Assembly (NCBI GenBank): GCA_963843365.1
Contig: CAWJKG010000003.1
Coordinates: 434,001-498,000, forward strand
Direction: 5' to 3'
DNA from: Bog-473 sp963843365
Lineage (GTDB): Bacteria > Actinomycetota > Acidimicrobiia > Acidimicrobiales > RAAP-2
DNA: 64,000 nucleotides
Numbering within the stretch: position 1 is the stretch's first letter; every line of letters starts with the position of its first letter. The notes beneath the pieces are model-generated. The model was given only the letters and a program-made list of their open reading frames with translations, was not told the origin of the DNA and ran no database searches. This document shows positions 9,036 through 18,262 of the stretch, piece by piece. The translations under genes and the position numbers were made by a program.

Positions 9036-9472
9036 GTGCTCCGCCTGACCCGCGCCCTCTACATGGAGATGGTCGCCCACTGCCTGGCCGGTCTGCCCGA
9101 CGAGGCGTGCGGCCTCCTGGTCGGGCCCTACGGGGGCGACGAGGCGACCCACCTCTTCGTCACCGCCAACGCCGCGGCCTCGGCCATGGTCTACGAGATC
9201 GACCCCAAGGAGATGCTGCGGGTCGACCGGGCCGCCCAGGAGGCTCGGGGCCGACATCATGGGCGTCTTCCACTCCCACACCCACACCGACGCCTATCCC
9301 TCGCCGACCGACGTGGCCCAGGCGACCGATCCGGGCTGGCACTACGTGCTCGTCTCGCTGCGGGACACCCAGCCCGTCGTGCGCAGCTACCTGATCCGGG
9401 ACGGGGGTCATCACCGAGGAGCCGGTGGAGGTGCCCGGGCTCGAGGTCCCCGGGCCGGAGGGCCCGGGGTAG
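9036..9472 (+). CDS. mec: JAMM (M67) peptidase Mec, CysO-cysteine hydrolase; two frame breaks
   Basis: The restored protein (about 145 residues from GTG 9036 or ATG 9063) has DEACGLLVGP with the catalytic Glu, GVFHSHTHTDAYPSPTD with the zinc-binding HxH and Asp, and HYVLVSLRDTQPVVRSYLI, ending ITEEPVEV. This matches mycobacterial Mec, which cuts cysteine from the CysO-cysteine adduct. The frame changes at a G run at 9247-9250 and again at 9403-9407. Removing one G at each restores an uninterrupted family-length protein, so sequencing indels are likely. The order mec-cysO-cysM is the same as in Mycobacterium tuberculosis. Divergent from smpB, 27 bp away. Confidence 0.85.
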
Positions 9473-9583
9473 GGCGCCCGGCCGGGCTCCTTGTAGAATC
9501 GTTACCGAATCAGTCAACAATCGGCCGGGCCGCCTCTCCAGGGGTGGACCGGCCCGCCATCCGACACTCAGCGAGGAGGCCCC

Positions 9584-9859
9584 GTGGCCGTCGAAGTCCG
9601 CCTACCGACCGTCCTGCGCAGCCACGCCGGCGGCGCCTCCGTCGTCAGCGTGGACGGGGCCACCATCGGCGAGGTCCTCTCCAAGCTCGTCGCCGAGTAC
9701 CCGGGCATGGCGGGCCAGGTCCTGACCGAGGACGGTGCCCTGCACAAGTTCGTGAACATCTACGTCGACGACGACGACGTGCGGTACCTGCAGGGCCTCG
9801 ACACGCCGGTCAACGACGGGGCCGAGGTGTCGATCCTGCCGGCCGTGGCCGGGGGCTGA
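9584..9859 (+). CDS. cysO: Sulfur carrier protein CysO (MoaD/ThiS family)
   Basis: The protein has 91 residues from GTG 9584, preceded by GAGGAGG. It is a ubiquitin-like fold of the MoaD/ThiS family ending in Gly-Gly (ILPAVAGG), the site of thiocarboxylation. In characterised actinobacteria CysO-thiocarboxylate donates sulfur to O-phosphoserine bound to CysM, forming a CysO-cysteine adduct that Mec then releases. This gene lies between exactly those two genes. Confidence 0.93.
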   Translation: MAVEVRLPTVLRSHAGGASVVSVDGATIGEVLSKLVAEYPGMAGQVLTEDGALHKFVNIYVDDDDVRYLQGLDTPVNDGAEVSILPAVAGG

Positions 9860-9880
9860 GGCCTCCGGGTCCGGTCTGCC

Positions 9881-10849
9881 ATGACGCTGTACTCCTCGGT
9901 CCTCGACCTCATCGGCAACACGCCGATGATCGACATCAGCGCGCTCAGCCCGAACCCCGCCGCCCGCATCTTCATGAAGCTCGAGGGCCAGAACCCCGGC
10001 GGCTCGGTGAAGGACCGCGTGGCCCTCTCGCTCGTCGAGGACGCCGAGCGGTCCGGGGTGCTGGTGCCGGGCAAGCCCGACCAGGTCCTCATGGAGCCGA
10101 CCTCGGGCAACACCGGCATCGGCCTCGCCATGGTGTGCAAGGTCAAGGGCTACACCCTCAAGGTCGTCATGCCGACCAACGTGTCGGTGGAGCGCCGCCA
10201 GCTCCTGGAGCTGTGGGGGGCGGAGATCATCGAGTCGCCCGGCAGCGAGGGGTCCAACGGCGCGGTGCGCATGGCCCGGGTCCTGGCCGAGGAGCACCCC
10301 GAATGGGTCTTCCTCTACCAGTACGGCAACCCGGCCAACCCGAAGGCGCACTACGAGGGGACAGGCCCCGAGATCCTGCGGGACTGCCCCGGCATCACGC
10401 ACTTCGTGGCGGGCCTCGGCACGTCGGGCACCCTGCTCGGGGTCGGGCGTTTCCTGCGCGAGAAGCTCGGCGAGGCCGTGCAGATCTGGGCCGTGGAGCC
10501 GCCGGCGGGGGAGATGGTCGACGGGCTGCGCAACCTCGACGACGGCTACATCCCGCCCATCTTCGAGAACCTCGGCGGCGCCGAGCTGTTGGACCGCAAG
10601 ACCGTGGTGCGGCCGCGGGAGTCGATCGAGTGGACGCGGCGCCTGACCGAGGTGGGGATCTTCGCCGGCATCTCGACGGGGGCGGCCCTGGCCGGCGCCG
10701 TCAAGTGCGCGGCGTCCCTGCCCGAAGGCGAGGAAGCCTCCATCGTGGTGGTGTCCGCCGACGGGGGATGGAAGTACCTGTCGACCGGCGCCTGGACCGG
10801 CGACCTCGACGAGGTCACCGAGCGGGCCAAGGAGATCATCTACTTCTGA
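9881..10849 (+). CDS. cysM: CysO-dependent cysteine synthase CysM (PLP enzyme)
   Basis: The protein has 322 residues, fold type II PLP family. MKLEGQNPGGSVKDR contains the PLP lysine, PTSGNTGIGLAMVCK is the substrate-phosphate loop, and HFVAGLGTSGTLLGVGRFL is the PLP-phosphate glycine loop. The tail ends KEIIYF. The cysO neighbour and the sequence style point to the CysM branch that uses O-phosphoserine plus CysO-thiocarboxylate instead of O-acetylserine plus sulfide (family knowledge). It starts 21 bp after cysO, so cotranscription is expected. Confidence 0.93.
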   Translation: MTLYSSVLDLIGNTPMIDISALSPNPAARIFMKLEGQNPGGSVKDRVALSLVEDAERSGVLVPGKPDQVLMEPTSGNTGIGLAMVCKVKGYTLKVVMPTNVSVERRQLLELWGAEIIESPGSEGSNGAVRMARVLAEEHPEWVFLYQYGNPANPKAHYEGTGPEILRDCPGITHFVAGLGTSGTLLGVGRFLREKLGEAVQIWAVEPPAGEMVDGLRNLDDGYIPPIFENLGGAELLDRKTVVRPRESIEWTRRLTEVGIFAGISTGAALAGAVKCAASLPEGEEASIVVVSADGGWKYLSTGAWTGDLDEVTERAKEIIYF

Positions 10850-10862
10850 CGCCGTCTGCGGC

Positions 10863-10880
10863 CTGGCGGTAGGCCGCCAG
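10863..10880 (+). terminator. Hairpin after cysM, possible terminator
   Basis: CTGGCGG at 10863-10869 and CCGCCAG at 10874-10880 form a perfect 7-bp stem with a TAGG loop, 14 bp after the cysM stop. There is no T tract, so intrinsic termination is uncertain. Confidence 0.4.
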
Positions 10881-11072
10881 CGTGCACCTGCCGCTCCAGT
10901 GCGCCACTCAGGAAAGTCCCAGCTGGACGAGCGGTTCGGCTGTCCCGATCGGTGTTCTGCAGCCCTCCTTCATGCGCTCAAGCGCGGCGGCGATCACGCC
11001 GACAATGGAGACACAAGGAGAGCGGCCGGAACCGGCGACACGAGCCGCTGGCTCGGGCCCGACGCGACCACT

Positions 11073-12910
11073 ATGAGAATCCGACGCAAGGAAGACCACT
11101 CCGCGGAGCCCACCGGCGACACCCTCACGCTGGAGCGTGACGAGGCGACGGAACTGGCGCCCTTCACGGGGACCGAAGCCGACAAGCCGGTCGTGGCGTT
11201 CGAGGCACCGCCGGTGAAGGCGAGCCCGACGAAGCCGCGTCTGGGCACGGTGCTCGTCGCGCGGGGCATCGTGACCGAGAGTCAGGTCAACGCCGCGCTC
11301 GAGGCGCAGGCGAACTCCGGCAAGCGACTCGGCGAGGTCCTGGTCGACATGGGCGCCCTCGACGAGCGGGGCCTGGCCGACGCCCTGGCGGACTACTTCG
11401 GCATGCCGGTGACCGACCTGCGCCGTGACACGCCGGAGCCGACGGCGCTGGCGCTCGTGCCGGCGGACGTCGCCCGCGAGCACCTGGCCATCCCGATCCG
11501 CGTCGACGACGACGCGCTCCTGCACGTGGCGGTGGCCCAGCCGAGCGACGACCTGCGCTTCCTGCTGACCGACACCAGCGGGCACTCCGTGCGTCTGTCG
11601 CTGGCGCCCATGAGCGACATCCGGTGGGCCATCGACCGCAGCTACCAGGCCATCGACAGCGTGGGCAAGCTGGTGCAGGCCTTCGAGGCGGTGGAGACCA
11701 CGCGCAAGCGCCCCGTCGTCGAAGACGGGCCCGGCGCTCGTCTCCGAGAACGCGCCGGTCGTCCAGGTGGTCGACAGCATCTTGACCCAGGCCGTGCGCG
11801 ACCGCGCCTCCGACGTGCACATCGAGCCGTCGCAGGACGTCATCTACGTCCGCTTCCGCATCGACGGCGCCCTCAAGGACGTCCTCGAGCTCCCGTCCGC
11901 CATGGGCGTCGGCCTGGTCAGCCGCATCAAGATCATGGCGGAGATCAACATCGTCGAGAAGCGCCGCTCGCAGGACGGCCAGTTCACCACCACCATCGAC
12001 GGCAAGGACACCGACGTCCGCGTGGCCACCGTCGCCACCATTTGGGGCGAGAAGTGTCGTCATGCGGATCCTGGACAAGAACCGCTCGGTGCTCCGCCTC
12101 CACGACCTGGGCATGCCGACCGATACCCACGAGACCTACTCAAAGCTGGTGCGGTCGCCCTTCGGCATGGTGCTGTGCGCCGGCCCGACGGGAAGCGGCA
12201 AGACGACCACGCTCTACGCCACCCTGTCCGAGGTGAGCGACCGCTCCCGCAACGTCATGACGATCGAGGACCCGGTCGAGTTCGTCTTCCCCAAGATCAA
12301 CCAGATCCAGACCAACGAGCAGGCCGGACTGACGTTCGCCAGCGGGTTGAAGTCGATTCTGCGCCAGGACCCCGACGTGATCCTCGTCGGTGAGATCCGC
12401 GACGTCGAGACCGCCCGCATCGCCGTGCAGTCGGCACTGACCGGGCACTTCGTGCTGTCCTCACTGCACGGCAACGACTCGGTCTCGGCTCTGCACCGCT
12501 TCCTCGACATGGGCATCGAGTCGTTCCTGATCGCCTCGTCCGTGCTGGCCGTCGTCGGCCAGCGTCTCGTGCGCCGCATCTGCCCGTCCTGCAAGACGTC
12601 CTACACGCCGACCCGGGAGGAGCTGGTCTTCTACGAGGAGAGCGGCGGCCCGGCCAAGACGGAGTTCGTCCACGGGGCCGGCTGCAACTACTGCGGCCAC
12701 ACCGGCTACCTCGACCGCATCGGCGTCTACGAGCTGCTGCAGATGACGCCGGAGATCAAGCGCCTCATCGTCGGCTGGGCCACGCAGGACGAGCTGCGAC
12801 GCCAGGCCCAGAAGCAGGGCATGCGGTCGTTGCGCACCGAGGCGCTCAACCTGGTCATTGAGGACACCACCACCATTTCCGAGGTGATCCGCAGCGTCTA
12901 TGCCATGTAG
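11073..12910 (+). CDS. pilB: Type IV pilus / type II secretion assembly ATPase (PilB/GspE family); two frame breaks
   Basis: The restored protein is about 612 residues from ATG 11073. It has an acidic leader, an MshEN/T2SSE_N-type domain (RLGTVLVARGIVTESQVNAA; GMPVTDLRRD), then the ATPase with the linker DRASDVHIEPSQDVIYVRFR. Walker A is GPTGSGKTTTLYA, the Asp box is MTIEDPVEF, Walker B is DPDVILVGEIRD, and the His box is HFVLSSLHGND. A zinc-ribbon CPSC...CNYCGHTGY follows. Single extra bases near 11735 and near 12056 split it into three frames. All motifs are intact, so these look like indel errors. It powers pilus or pseudopilus extension. No pilC, pilT or pilin gene is adjacent here. Confidence 0.88.
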
Positions 12911-12985
12911 GTTGCCGACGCGGGCCGCAGCACGCGCCGGGGAGAGAGTGCTCAAGTCGCCGCACCGCCGTGTCGAAGGTGGGGG

Positions 12986-13228
12986 ATGGGCGACACTGCG
13001 CTGACCGCGGGTATCGGCGCCCCCGGTGCCGTCACGGTCGAAGAGCGCCGGGTCGCCGAGGGCGTCCCGGAGGCCGAAGGCCCGACCGGCGCCTCCGAGT
13101 GGCGCCCGCGCCCGCGCCCCGAGCTGCGCCCGTTCGCCCAGGCCGAGGGGGAGAAGCCGTTGGAGGCCTTCGAGGCTCCGCCAGTGTGCAGGCCCATTCC
13201 GGCGACTTGGGAGTCGCCCCCCGCCTGA
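12986..13228 (+). pseudogene. Truncated N-terminus related to the neighbouring PilB-like ATPase
   Basis: An 80-codon frame follows pilB by 76 bp. Its residues LRPFAQAEGEKPLEAFEAPP resemble the pilB leader LAPFTGTEADKPVVAFEAPP at matching spacing. The similarity then stops in CRPIPATWESPPA. No T2SSE_N or ATPase domain follows before 13274, where a convergent gene ends. I read it as the head of a second, deleted copy; it could also be a short Pro-rich protein of its own. Confidence 0.45.
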
Positions 13229-13273
13229 CCCCCGTGCCGGCGCCGGCGATGGCGGCCGACGCGACGTGGTGGC

Positions 13274-13813
13274 TCAGGGCGTCACCAGCGCACAGAGCTT
13301 GGTGACGGTGTTCCAGTTCCTCGTGGTACTCACGACGCCGAGCCGGCGTTCCAGGAAGGTGCCGGTGTACTTGGTGTGGGCATACCCGTCGGGCGTGTGG
13401 ACATAGACCTCCTTGCCCTTGACGACCAGCTCGTCACGCCCGCTCGGCGGGAGCGTCAATGCGTCCAGGGCGGCCGCCGACGGCGCAGTGGCCAGGAAGG
13501 TGACATGGTGCCTTCCCGGGTCGGCCCCCGCTTTGGCGTACGGGCTGGACCGGCCGACGCGCACGAGCTCGGGCACACTGCGGAGCAGGACGGCAGGTGC
13601 GTCGCCGAAGTCCTCGGCCAGACGTTGCTCAATGGCGTTGGCGAGGGTGGGCTCGCTCTTGGAACTCGCGGTGAAGAGGACGTTCCCGGTCTGGATGTAC
13701 GTGCTCACATCGGTGTAGCCGAGCGCGTCGAAGGCGGCGCGCAGCTCGTCCATCGCGATGCGGCCATGGCCGGCCACGTTGACGCTGCGGAGCAGGGCGA
13801 CGTAACGGGGCAC
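13274..13813 (-). CDS. DUF1697 family protein
   Basis: The protein has 179 residues from GTG 13813. It begins PRYVALLRSVNVAGHGRIAM and continues ELRAAFDALGYTDVSTYIQT and GNVLFTASS. The last part is KYTGTFLERRLGVVSTTRNW followed by NTVTKLCALV. These are the standard landmarks of DUF1697, a compact alpha/beta family of unknown biochemical role. It lies 9 bp after the oxidoreductase gene on the same strand and probably shares its transcript. Confidence 0.9.
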   Translation of the reverse strand: MPRYVALLRSVNVAGHGRIAMDELRAAFDALGYTDVSTYIQTGNVLFTASSKSEPTLANAIEQRLAEDFGDAPAVLLRSVPELVRVGRSSPYAKAGADPGRHHVTFLATAPSAAALDALTLPPSGRDELVVKGKEVYVHTPDGYAHTKYTGTFLERRLGVVSTTRNWNTVTKLCALVTP

Positions 13814-13822
13814 CCGCGCAAC

Positions 13823-14971
13823 CTACCGGGAGGCCGGCGCCGACGCGCTTCCTGAGGCCGGGGAGCGTCCGAGTCGGAAACGGCCCAGGTCGACGGCCGG
13901 CCGCCGCTCCTCGGCCAGGTCGGCCAGCAGCTCGCCGAGGAGGGGACCGAACTTGAAGGCATGGCCGCTGGTGCCACACCCGATGACGATCCGGCCGACC
14001 CGGTCCAGCACGAAATCGGTGTCGGTCGAGTTGTCGTAGACGCAACGCTCCGTGTCCACGGGGACCGGGTCGAGCGAGGGCACCAGCCGCGCCACCGCGT
14101 CGGTGAGGTGGCCCAATAAGGCGGCGTCGTCTCCGCCGAGGGGAGCGGGGTCGGACGGATCGAAGGGGGGCAGCGCAGGACCCGGTGTGTGGTGCGACAC
14201 CTTGTAGGTCCCCGCGTGGGGCCCGCGGCCGGCCACCGGTAGGCCGTAGAGCATGGCGTCTCCCCATTCGATGAAGACGGGTGGGACGCGCCCGGGGTCG
14301 CGCGGCACGAAGTAGGCCACCTGGGGCAGCGAAGCGGCTCCGGCACGCGCGGTGGCTGTGCCGAGCAGGCCGAGTGCGGCCGGACCGGCACAGTCGACGA
14401 CGATCTCGGCGCGCAACGACGTGCCGTCCGCCTGGCGGACCGACACGGACCCGGGCGATTGGTGCAGTGACGTCACCCTGCTGCCCGTCCGCACGTCGAA
14501 GGCGCCGTCCCCCATGAGCGCGCCGAGGCACTCGTCCGCGCCCAGCACGCCCGAGTGCGGTTCGACGAGCACGCTCCCCGTCGGGGCGATCCCCGGAAAG
14601 CGCCGCGCCACATGCGCGGCCGCCAGTTCCTCCGCGGGCACACCGGCGGACGCCAGGGCGCCGGCGATGGCACGCAGCGTCGGCTCGTCACCGAAGGTGA
14701 GTTGCCCGGTGACGTGGAGCAGGTCCCGACCGGAGGCCGCCTCGAGCTCGCGCCAGCGGGCGAGGGCGAGGACTGCCATGTCGACGTAGGCCGGATCGGG
14801 GTAGCCCAGGCGGAAGATGCGCGCGTCGCCCTTCGACCCGGCGCGAGTGTGGCCGGGCCGGTCCGCCGCTTCCAGGACGGTCACCCGCCACCCGCGCCGG
14901 CTGAGCGCCCACGCGCTCGACAGTCCTAGTAGCCCGGCGCCGATGACGATGCAGCGGCGGCTGTCGGGCAC
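13823..14971 (-). CDS. FAD-dependent amine/amino-acid oxidoreductase (DAO family, sarcosine-oxidase-like)
   Basis: The protein has 382 residues from GTG 14971. The N-terminal Rossmann motif is CIVIGAGLLGLSSAWALSRR. It is followed by GSKGDARIFRLGYPDPAYVD, which in monomeric sarcosine and N-methyltryptophan oxidases contains the covalent-flavin region. The C-terminal RCVYDNSTDTDFVLDRVGRI and VIGCGTSGHAFKFGPLLGEL closely match that group, but the usual flavinylation Cys is not in the motif seen here (CGTSGHAFK has an upstream Cys only). It oxidises a secondary amine or amino acid, releasing H2O2. Substrate unknown. Confidence 0.87.
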   Translation of the reverse strand: MPDSRRCIVIGAGLLGLSSAWALSRRGWRVTVLEAADRPGHTRAGSKGDARIFRLGYPDPAYVDMAVLALARWRELEAASGRDLLHVTGQLTFGDEPTLRAIAGALASAGVPAEELAAAHVARRFPGIAPTGSVLVEPHSGVLGADECLGALMGDGAFDVRTGSRVTSLHQSPGSVSVRQADGTSLRAEIVVDCAGPAALGLLGTATARAGAASLPQVAYFVPRDPGRVPPVFIEWGDAMLYGLPVAGRGPHAGTYKVSHHTPGPALPPFDPSDPAPLGGDDAALLGHLTDAVARLVPSLDPVPVDTERCVYDNSTDTDFVLDRVGRIVIGCGTSGHAFKFGPLLGELLADLAEERRPAVDLGRFRLGRSPASGSASAPASR

Positions 14972-15043
14972 GGCCGTCGATCATAGGAACGCAGCGTGGT
15001 GGTGGATGCCGGCGAGTGGGGCCCGGCAGTACGCTCGGCGCCG

Positions 15044-17073
15044 ATGACGAGTGGGATGGAGGTGTCGATGCACCCGGTGCACGACATCCCTCCCGGTCCG
15101 ACGGAGGAGGAGGCTGCGCCCCCGGATACGGAGGCAGACGACCCCTCTTCGTCGCCGGAGCGGCGCAGCGCCACCCGCCGGTTCCTCAGGAGCGTCGGTT
15201 TCCACCTCGTGGCCCTGGCCTGCTTCACCGTGCCCGCCGTCATTCTGTGGTGGCACGTGTGGTCGGGCCACCCCGCGTCCGCGCTCACCTGCGGCTGCGG
15301 CGACCCGGCGCAGGAGGTCTGGTTCATGGCCTGGCCCGCCTGGGCCATCAGTCACCTCCATTCCCTCCTCTTCTCCGGGGCCGTCAACGTGCCGCAGGGG
15401 GCCAACCTGCTCTCCAACACGTCGGGCCCGTTGGTCGGTGCCGTCCTGGCGCCGGTCACGTGGGCCTACGGTCCCGTGACCGCGACAAACGTGGCGCTCA
15501 CGCTCGCCCCCGCGCTGAGCGCGTGGGCCTGCTTCGCCGCGGTGCGGCCCCTGGTGACGTGGAAGTGGGGTGCGGTCCCGGCCGCCCTGATGTTCGGCTA
15601 CTCCGCCGCCATCGTGACGTCGCTCACCTTCGGCCACGTGTCCGTCACCGTGCTCGTCATTCCACCCTTCCTGATCACCACCCTGTACGAGATCGTGATC
15701 AGGCAGGAGCACTCGGTCCGTCGCGACGGCCTGCTCCTGGCGGCCTTGCTGGTGGTCCAGTTCTTCGTGTCGCCCGAGATCCTCGTGATGTGCCTGCTGC
15801 TCGGCGCGGTCGGGATGGCGGCGGTCGTGGTGGTCGGGTGGCGCCAGGTGCGAGGGCGCGCCGGGCACGCCCTGCCCGCGCTGGCTCTGGGCGCGGGCGT
15901 CTCGGTGGTGGTCCTGGCCTACCCCACCTGGTACGGGCTGGCCGGGCCGCAGTCGGTGACCGGGATGCTCTTCGCGCTGGCCCCGATCTCAGGCGTCCCG
16001 CTCTCGGGCCTGCTGGTGTCGGGCGCGTACGGCGCGCGCGCGCGGTCGGCTACATCCGCTTCAGCGGTTACCTGGGCCGCAACGGCCCGCCGGCCGACTA
16101 CGTGGGCTGGGGGGTGGCGCTGGTCACCGTGGCCGCCGTGGTCGCCGGCCGCCGCCGCGCGCTCACGTGGTTGCTGCTGCTCCTGGCCGCGGTGACGTTC
16201 TGGCTGGCTCTGGGCGCCTACCTCCTCGGCGGGCCGGCATGGCTCGGACACCCGTGGCTACCCTGGTTCGAGCTGTTCTCGTGGCCGGTGCTGAAGGAGA
16301 TCCTGCCCGATCAGTTCGTCCCATTGGTGACGTTGTTCCTCGGCTTCCTGCTCGCGGTCGGCCTGGATGCCTTCCATGGCACCTTCCGGAGCCCGCGCTC
16401 GTTCCTGTCGCGGCACCGGGCTGCCGTCACCGGTGCGGCCACTGTCGCCGTCGCCGTGGTCGCCCTCGTCCCGGTCTTCGTGACGTTCAGCGCACCGCTG
16501 CGGGTGGTGCGCGTGCACACCCCGCCCTACCTACGCGCCGTGGCGAGCTCGACTCCGACTGACCACGTGCTGCTGACGGTTCCCTTCGCCGTCACGGGCT
16601 CGACCCAGCCGATGCTGTGGCAGGCCATGCAGGGGATGCGCTTCCGCCTGGCCGGGGCCGCGCTCAAGACGCCGGACGCGACCGGCGGCCCGGTGGGAAC
16701 GGGAGCCCCCGGGTCGGCTCGCCGGATCCTGACCGCCCTGACCATCGACGGGCAGGCGCTGCCGTCCGGCACGCCGGCCGAGCTGGCCACGGTGCGGGGC
16801 GCCGTGCGCTCGTGGCAGGTCGACCAGGTCGTGATCGCCGGGGCCAGCCGCGACCCCGTCTACGCCTCGGGATTCTTCACCGCCGCGCTGGGCGTGGCGC
16901 CCGTCTTCGAGCAGCGAGCCTGGGTCTGGACGCTGCAACCCGGGGCACCGTTGGCACAGCCCGCCACCGGGTCCACCCTCTCGTCGTGCCGGGCCTTCGC
17001 GGCCTCATTGAGCGAGCGCCACAAGCCCCTGTCGATGTCCCGCTGCGTGCTCTTTGCGTCCGGCCGCGCCTGA
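15044..17073 (+). CDS. Large polytopic membrane protein, putative GT-C-like glycosyltransferase (one frame break)
   Basis: The restored protein is about 675 residues from ATG 15044. An acidic N-terminal tail is followed by many hydrophobic helices. The first extracytoplasmic loop carries CGCGDPAQEVWFMAWPAWAI, an acidic-loop arrangement like GT-C enzymes (inference). A soluble C-terminal domain (from VHTPPYLRAVASS) contains MLWQAMQGMRF. The membrane protein at 45949-47880 has the same plan, including EEIWFLAQTPWVL and MLWQAMANMQF, so the two are paralogues. The frame changes inside a GC dinucleotide run at 16031-16044, fitting slippage. It might transfer polyprenyl-linked sugars outside the membrane, but no experiment or close family name supports that. 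Confidence 0.7.
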
Positions 17074-17097
17074 GTCCACCGGTCCTAGGCTGGCGCC

Positions 17098-17532
17098 GTG
17101 CAACCGATCCTCCATCTCTCCGTCCCGGTGCGCGACCTCCAGGAAGCGGGGGACTTCTACGTGCACACGCTCGGGTGCCAGTCGGCCCGGGCCCGGGCCG
17201 ACTTCGTCGACGTCTGGTTCTTCGGCATGCAGATCACGCTGCAGCACCGCCCCGACGAGGTCCCGGCGGAGACCGCCCGCACCTCCCGTCATTTCGGCGT
17301 GACGCTCGGGCGGGACGACTTCGACGCCATCATCTCCCGCTTGGCGTCGCGCGGTGTGGTCTGGCTCGTCCCGGTGTCGACGGATGACGCGGGGGAGCCC
17401 ACCGAGCAGACCAAGGCCAAGATCGCCGATCCGAGCGGCAACGTCATTGAGTTCAAGACCTATCGGGACGTCGACGCCGCGTTGGAGATCTCGAGCCACT
17501 CCTACCCGGAGGCCGTCGCCCACGGCAACTGA
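17098..17532 (+). CDS. VOC/glyoxalase-fold protein
   Basis: The protein has 144 residues from GTG 17098, 24 bp after the membrane protein. It opens ILHLSVPVRDLQEAGDFYVH and ends KIADPSGNVIEFKTYRD, the usual start and finish of a vicinal-oxygen-chelate domain pair. Candidate metal ligands are the first His (LHLSV), a mid His (RHFGVTL) and the late Glu (NVIEF). The family includes glyoxalases, dioxygenases and resistance proteins; no specific reaction can be assigned. Confidence 0.85.
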   Translation: MQPILHLSVPVRDLQEAGDFYVHTLGCQSARARADFVDVWFFGMQITLQHRPDEVPAETARTSRHFGVTLGRDDFDAIISRLASRGVVWLVPVSTDDAGEPTEQTKAKIADPSGNVIEFKTYRDVDAALEISSHSYPEAVAHGN

Positions 17533-17602
17533 TATCTGTCCCGGCGCCGTTGAGAGAATATCGGGGCACCGGTGGCCACGACAACGAATCAGCCCCGCAG
17601 CA

Positions 17603-18217
17603 TTACGACGTGCTGGCCACCACGCTGATCGTTGATCGACGCCTGATTGCTTCTCGCTCGAGGCGAACGTCGATAAAACCGTGTTCGCGGCATCGATCCG
17701 CAAAGGCGGTGGCTTGCTCCTCGGTCCAGCCATGGCTTCCATGCCCGCGAGCACCTGGATGCACCGACCGCTCCATGGCCACCAGATGGCCTCCGGGGCG
17801 CAGCACACGGTGGACTTCTCGTAGTCCGGCGTCGATGTCCGACCAATGGTGCACGGTCGCGATCGACCACACGACCGAGACAGAACCATCCGAAAGGGGA
17901 ACGTCTTCGGCAGTGCCCTTCACATATCGCACCCTCGCCGATCTCCGCGTGAGAAGGCGTGCCGTCCGTAGCATGACGGGAGCCGGGTCGACTCCGGTGA
18001 CCGTTGCACCCAGTCGGGCCGCATAGCGGACCGCCACCCCGGGGCCACACCCGATGTCGACAACACTGTCGATCGAACTCATGCCGCTCAGTCGCACGGC
18101 AATCTCCGCATCGCCTTTGCGGCCGAATGTCATGCTCAGGGCGGCGACGAGACCGGCGACACCTCGAAAGCCGGGGTAGTCGGCGTGGTGATTGGGCGGT
18201 GCGTGCGGTCCGTTCAC
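17603..18217 (-). CDS. Class I SAM-dependent methyltransferase (UbiE-like)
   Basis: The protein has 204 residues. Motif I is SVVDIGCGPGVAVRYAARLG, the acidic loop GVDPAPVMLR, motif II SVVWSIATVHHW, and motif III EVHRVLRPGGHLVAME. It is a small-molecule methyltransferase of the Methyltransf_11 type with no substrate clue. It is divergent from a MerR-type gene with only 45 bp between the starts. An inverted-repeat operator sits in that gap, so the regulator probably controls this gene. Confidence 0.88.
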   Translation of the reverse strand: MNGPHAPPNHHADYPGFRGVAGLVAALSMTFGRKGDAEIAVRLSGMSSIDSVVDIGCGPGVAVRYAARLGATVTGVDPAPVMLRTARLLTRRSARVRYVKGTAEDVPLSDGSVSVVWSIATVHHWSDIDAGLREVHRVLRPGGHLVAMERSVHPGARGHGSHGWTEEQATAFADRCREHGFIDVRLEREAIRRRSTISVVASTS

Positions 18218-18225
18218 ACGTCCAC

Positions 18226-18255
18226 CTTGACAGTTGAACCCGACTTCAAGTCAAG
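18226..18255. promoter_or_regulatory. Nested inverted-repeat operator in the methyltransferase/MerR divergent promoter
   Basis: CTTGAC (18226-18231) mirrors GTCAAG (18250-18255), and inside it TTGAA (18234-18238) mirrors TTCAA (18245-18249). The dyad fills the 45-bp gap between the two start codons. This length and symmetry are typical of MerR-family sites that overlap a promoter with a long spacer; the binding protein would be the adjacent MerR-type regulator. Confidence 0.65.
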
Positions 18256-18262
18256 TGGGAGC

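Noticed and set aside
10863..10880. Hairpin after cysM as a riboswitch element for pilB
   Set aside because: A single short stem with no conserved core; at most a weak terminator.
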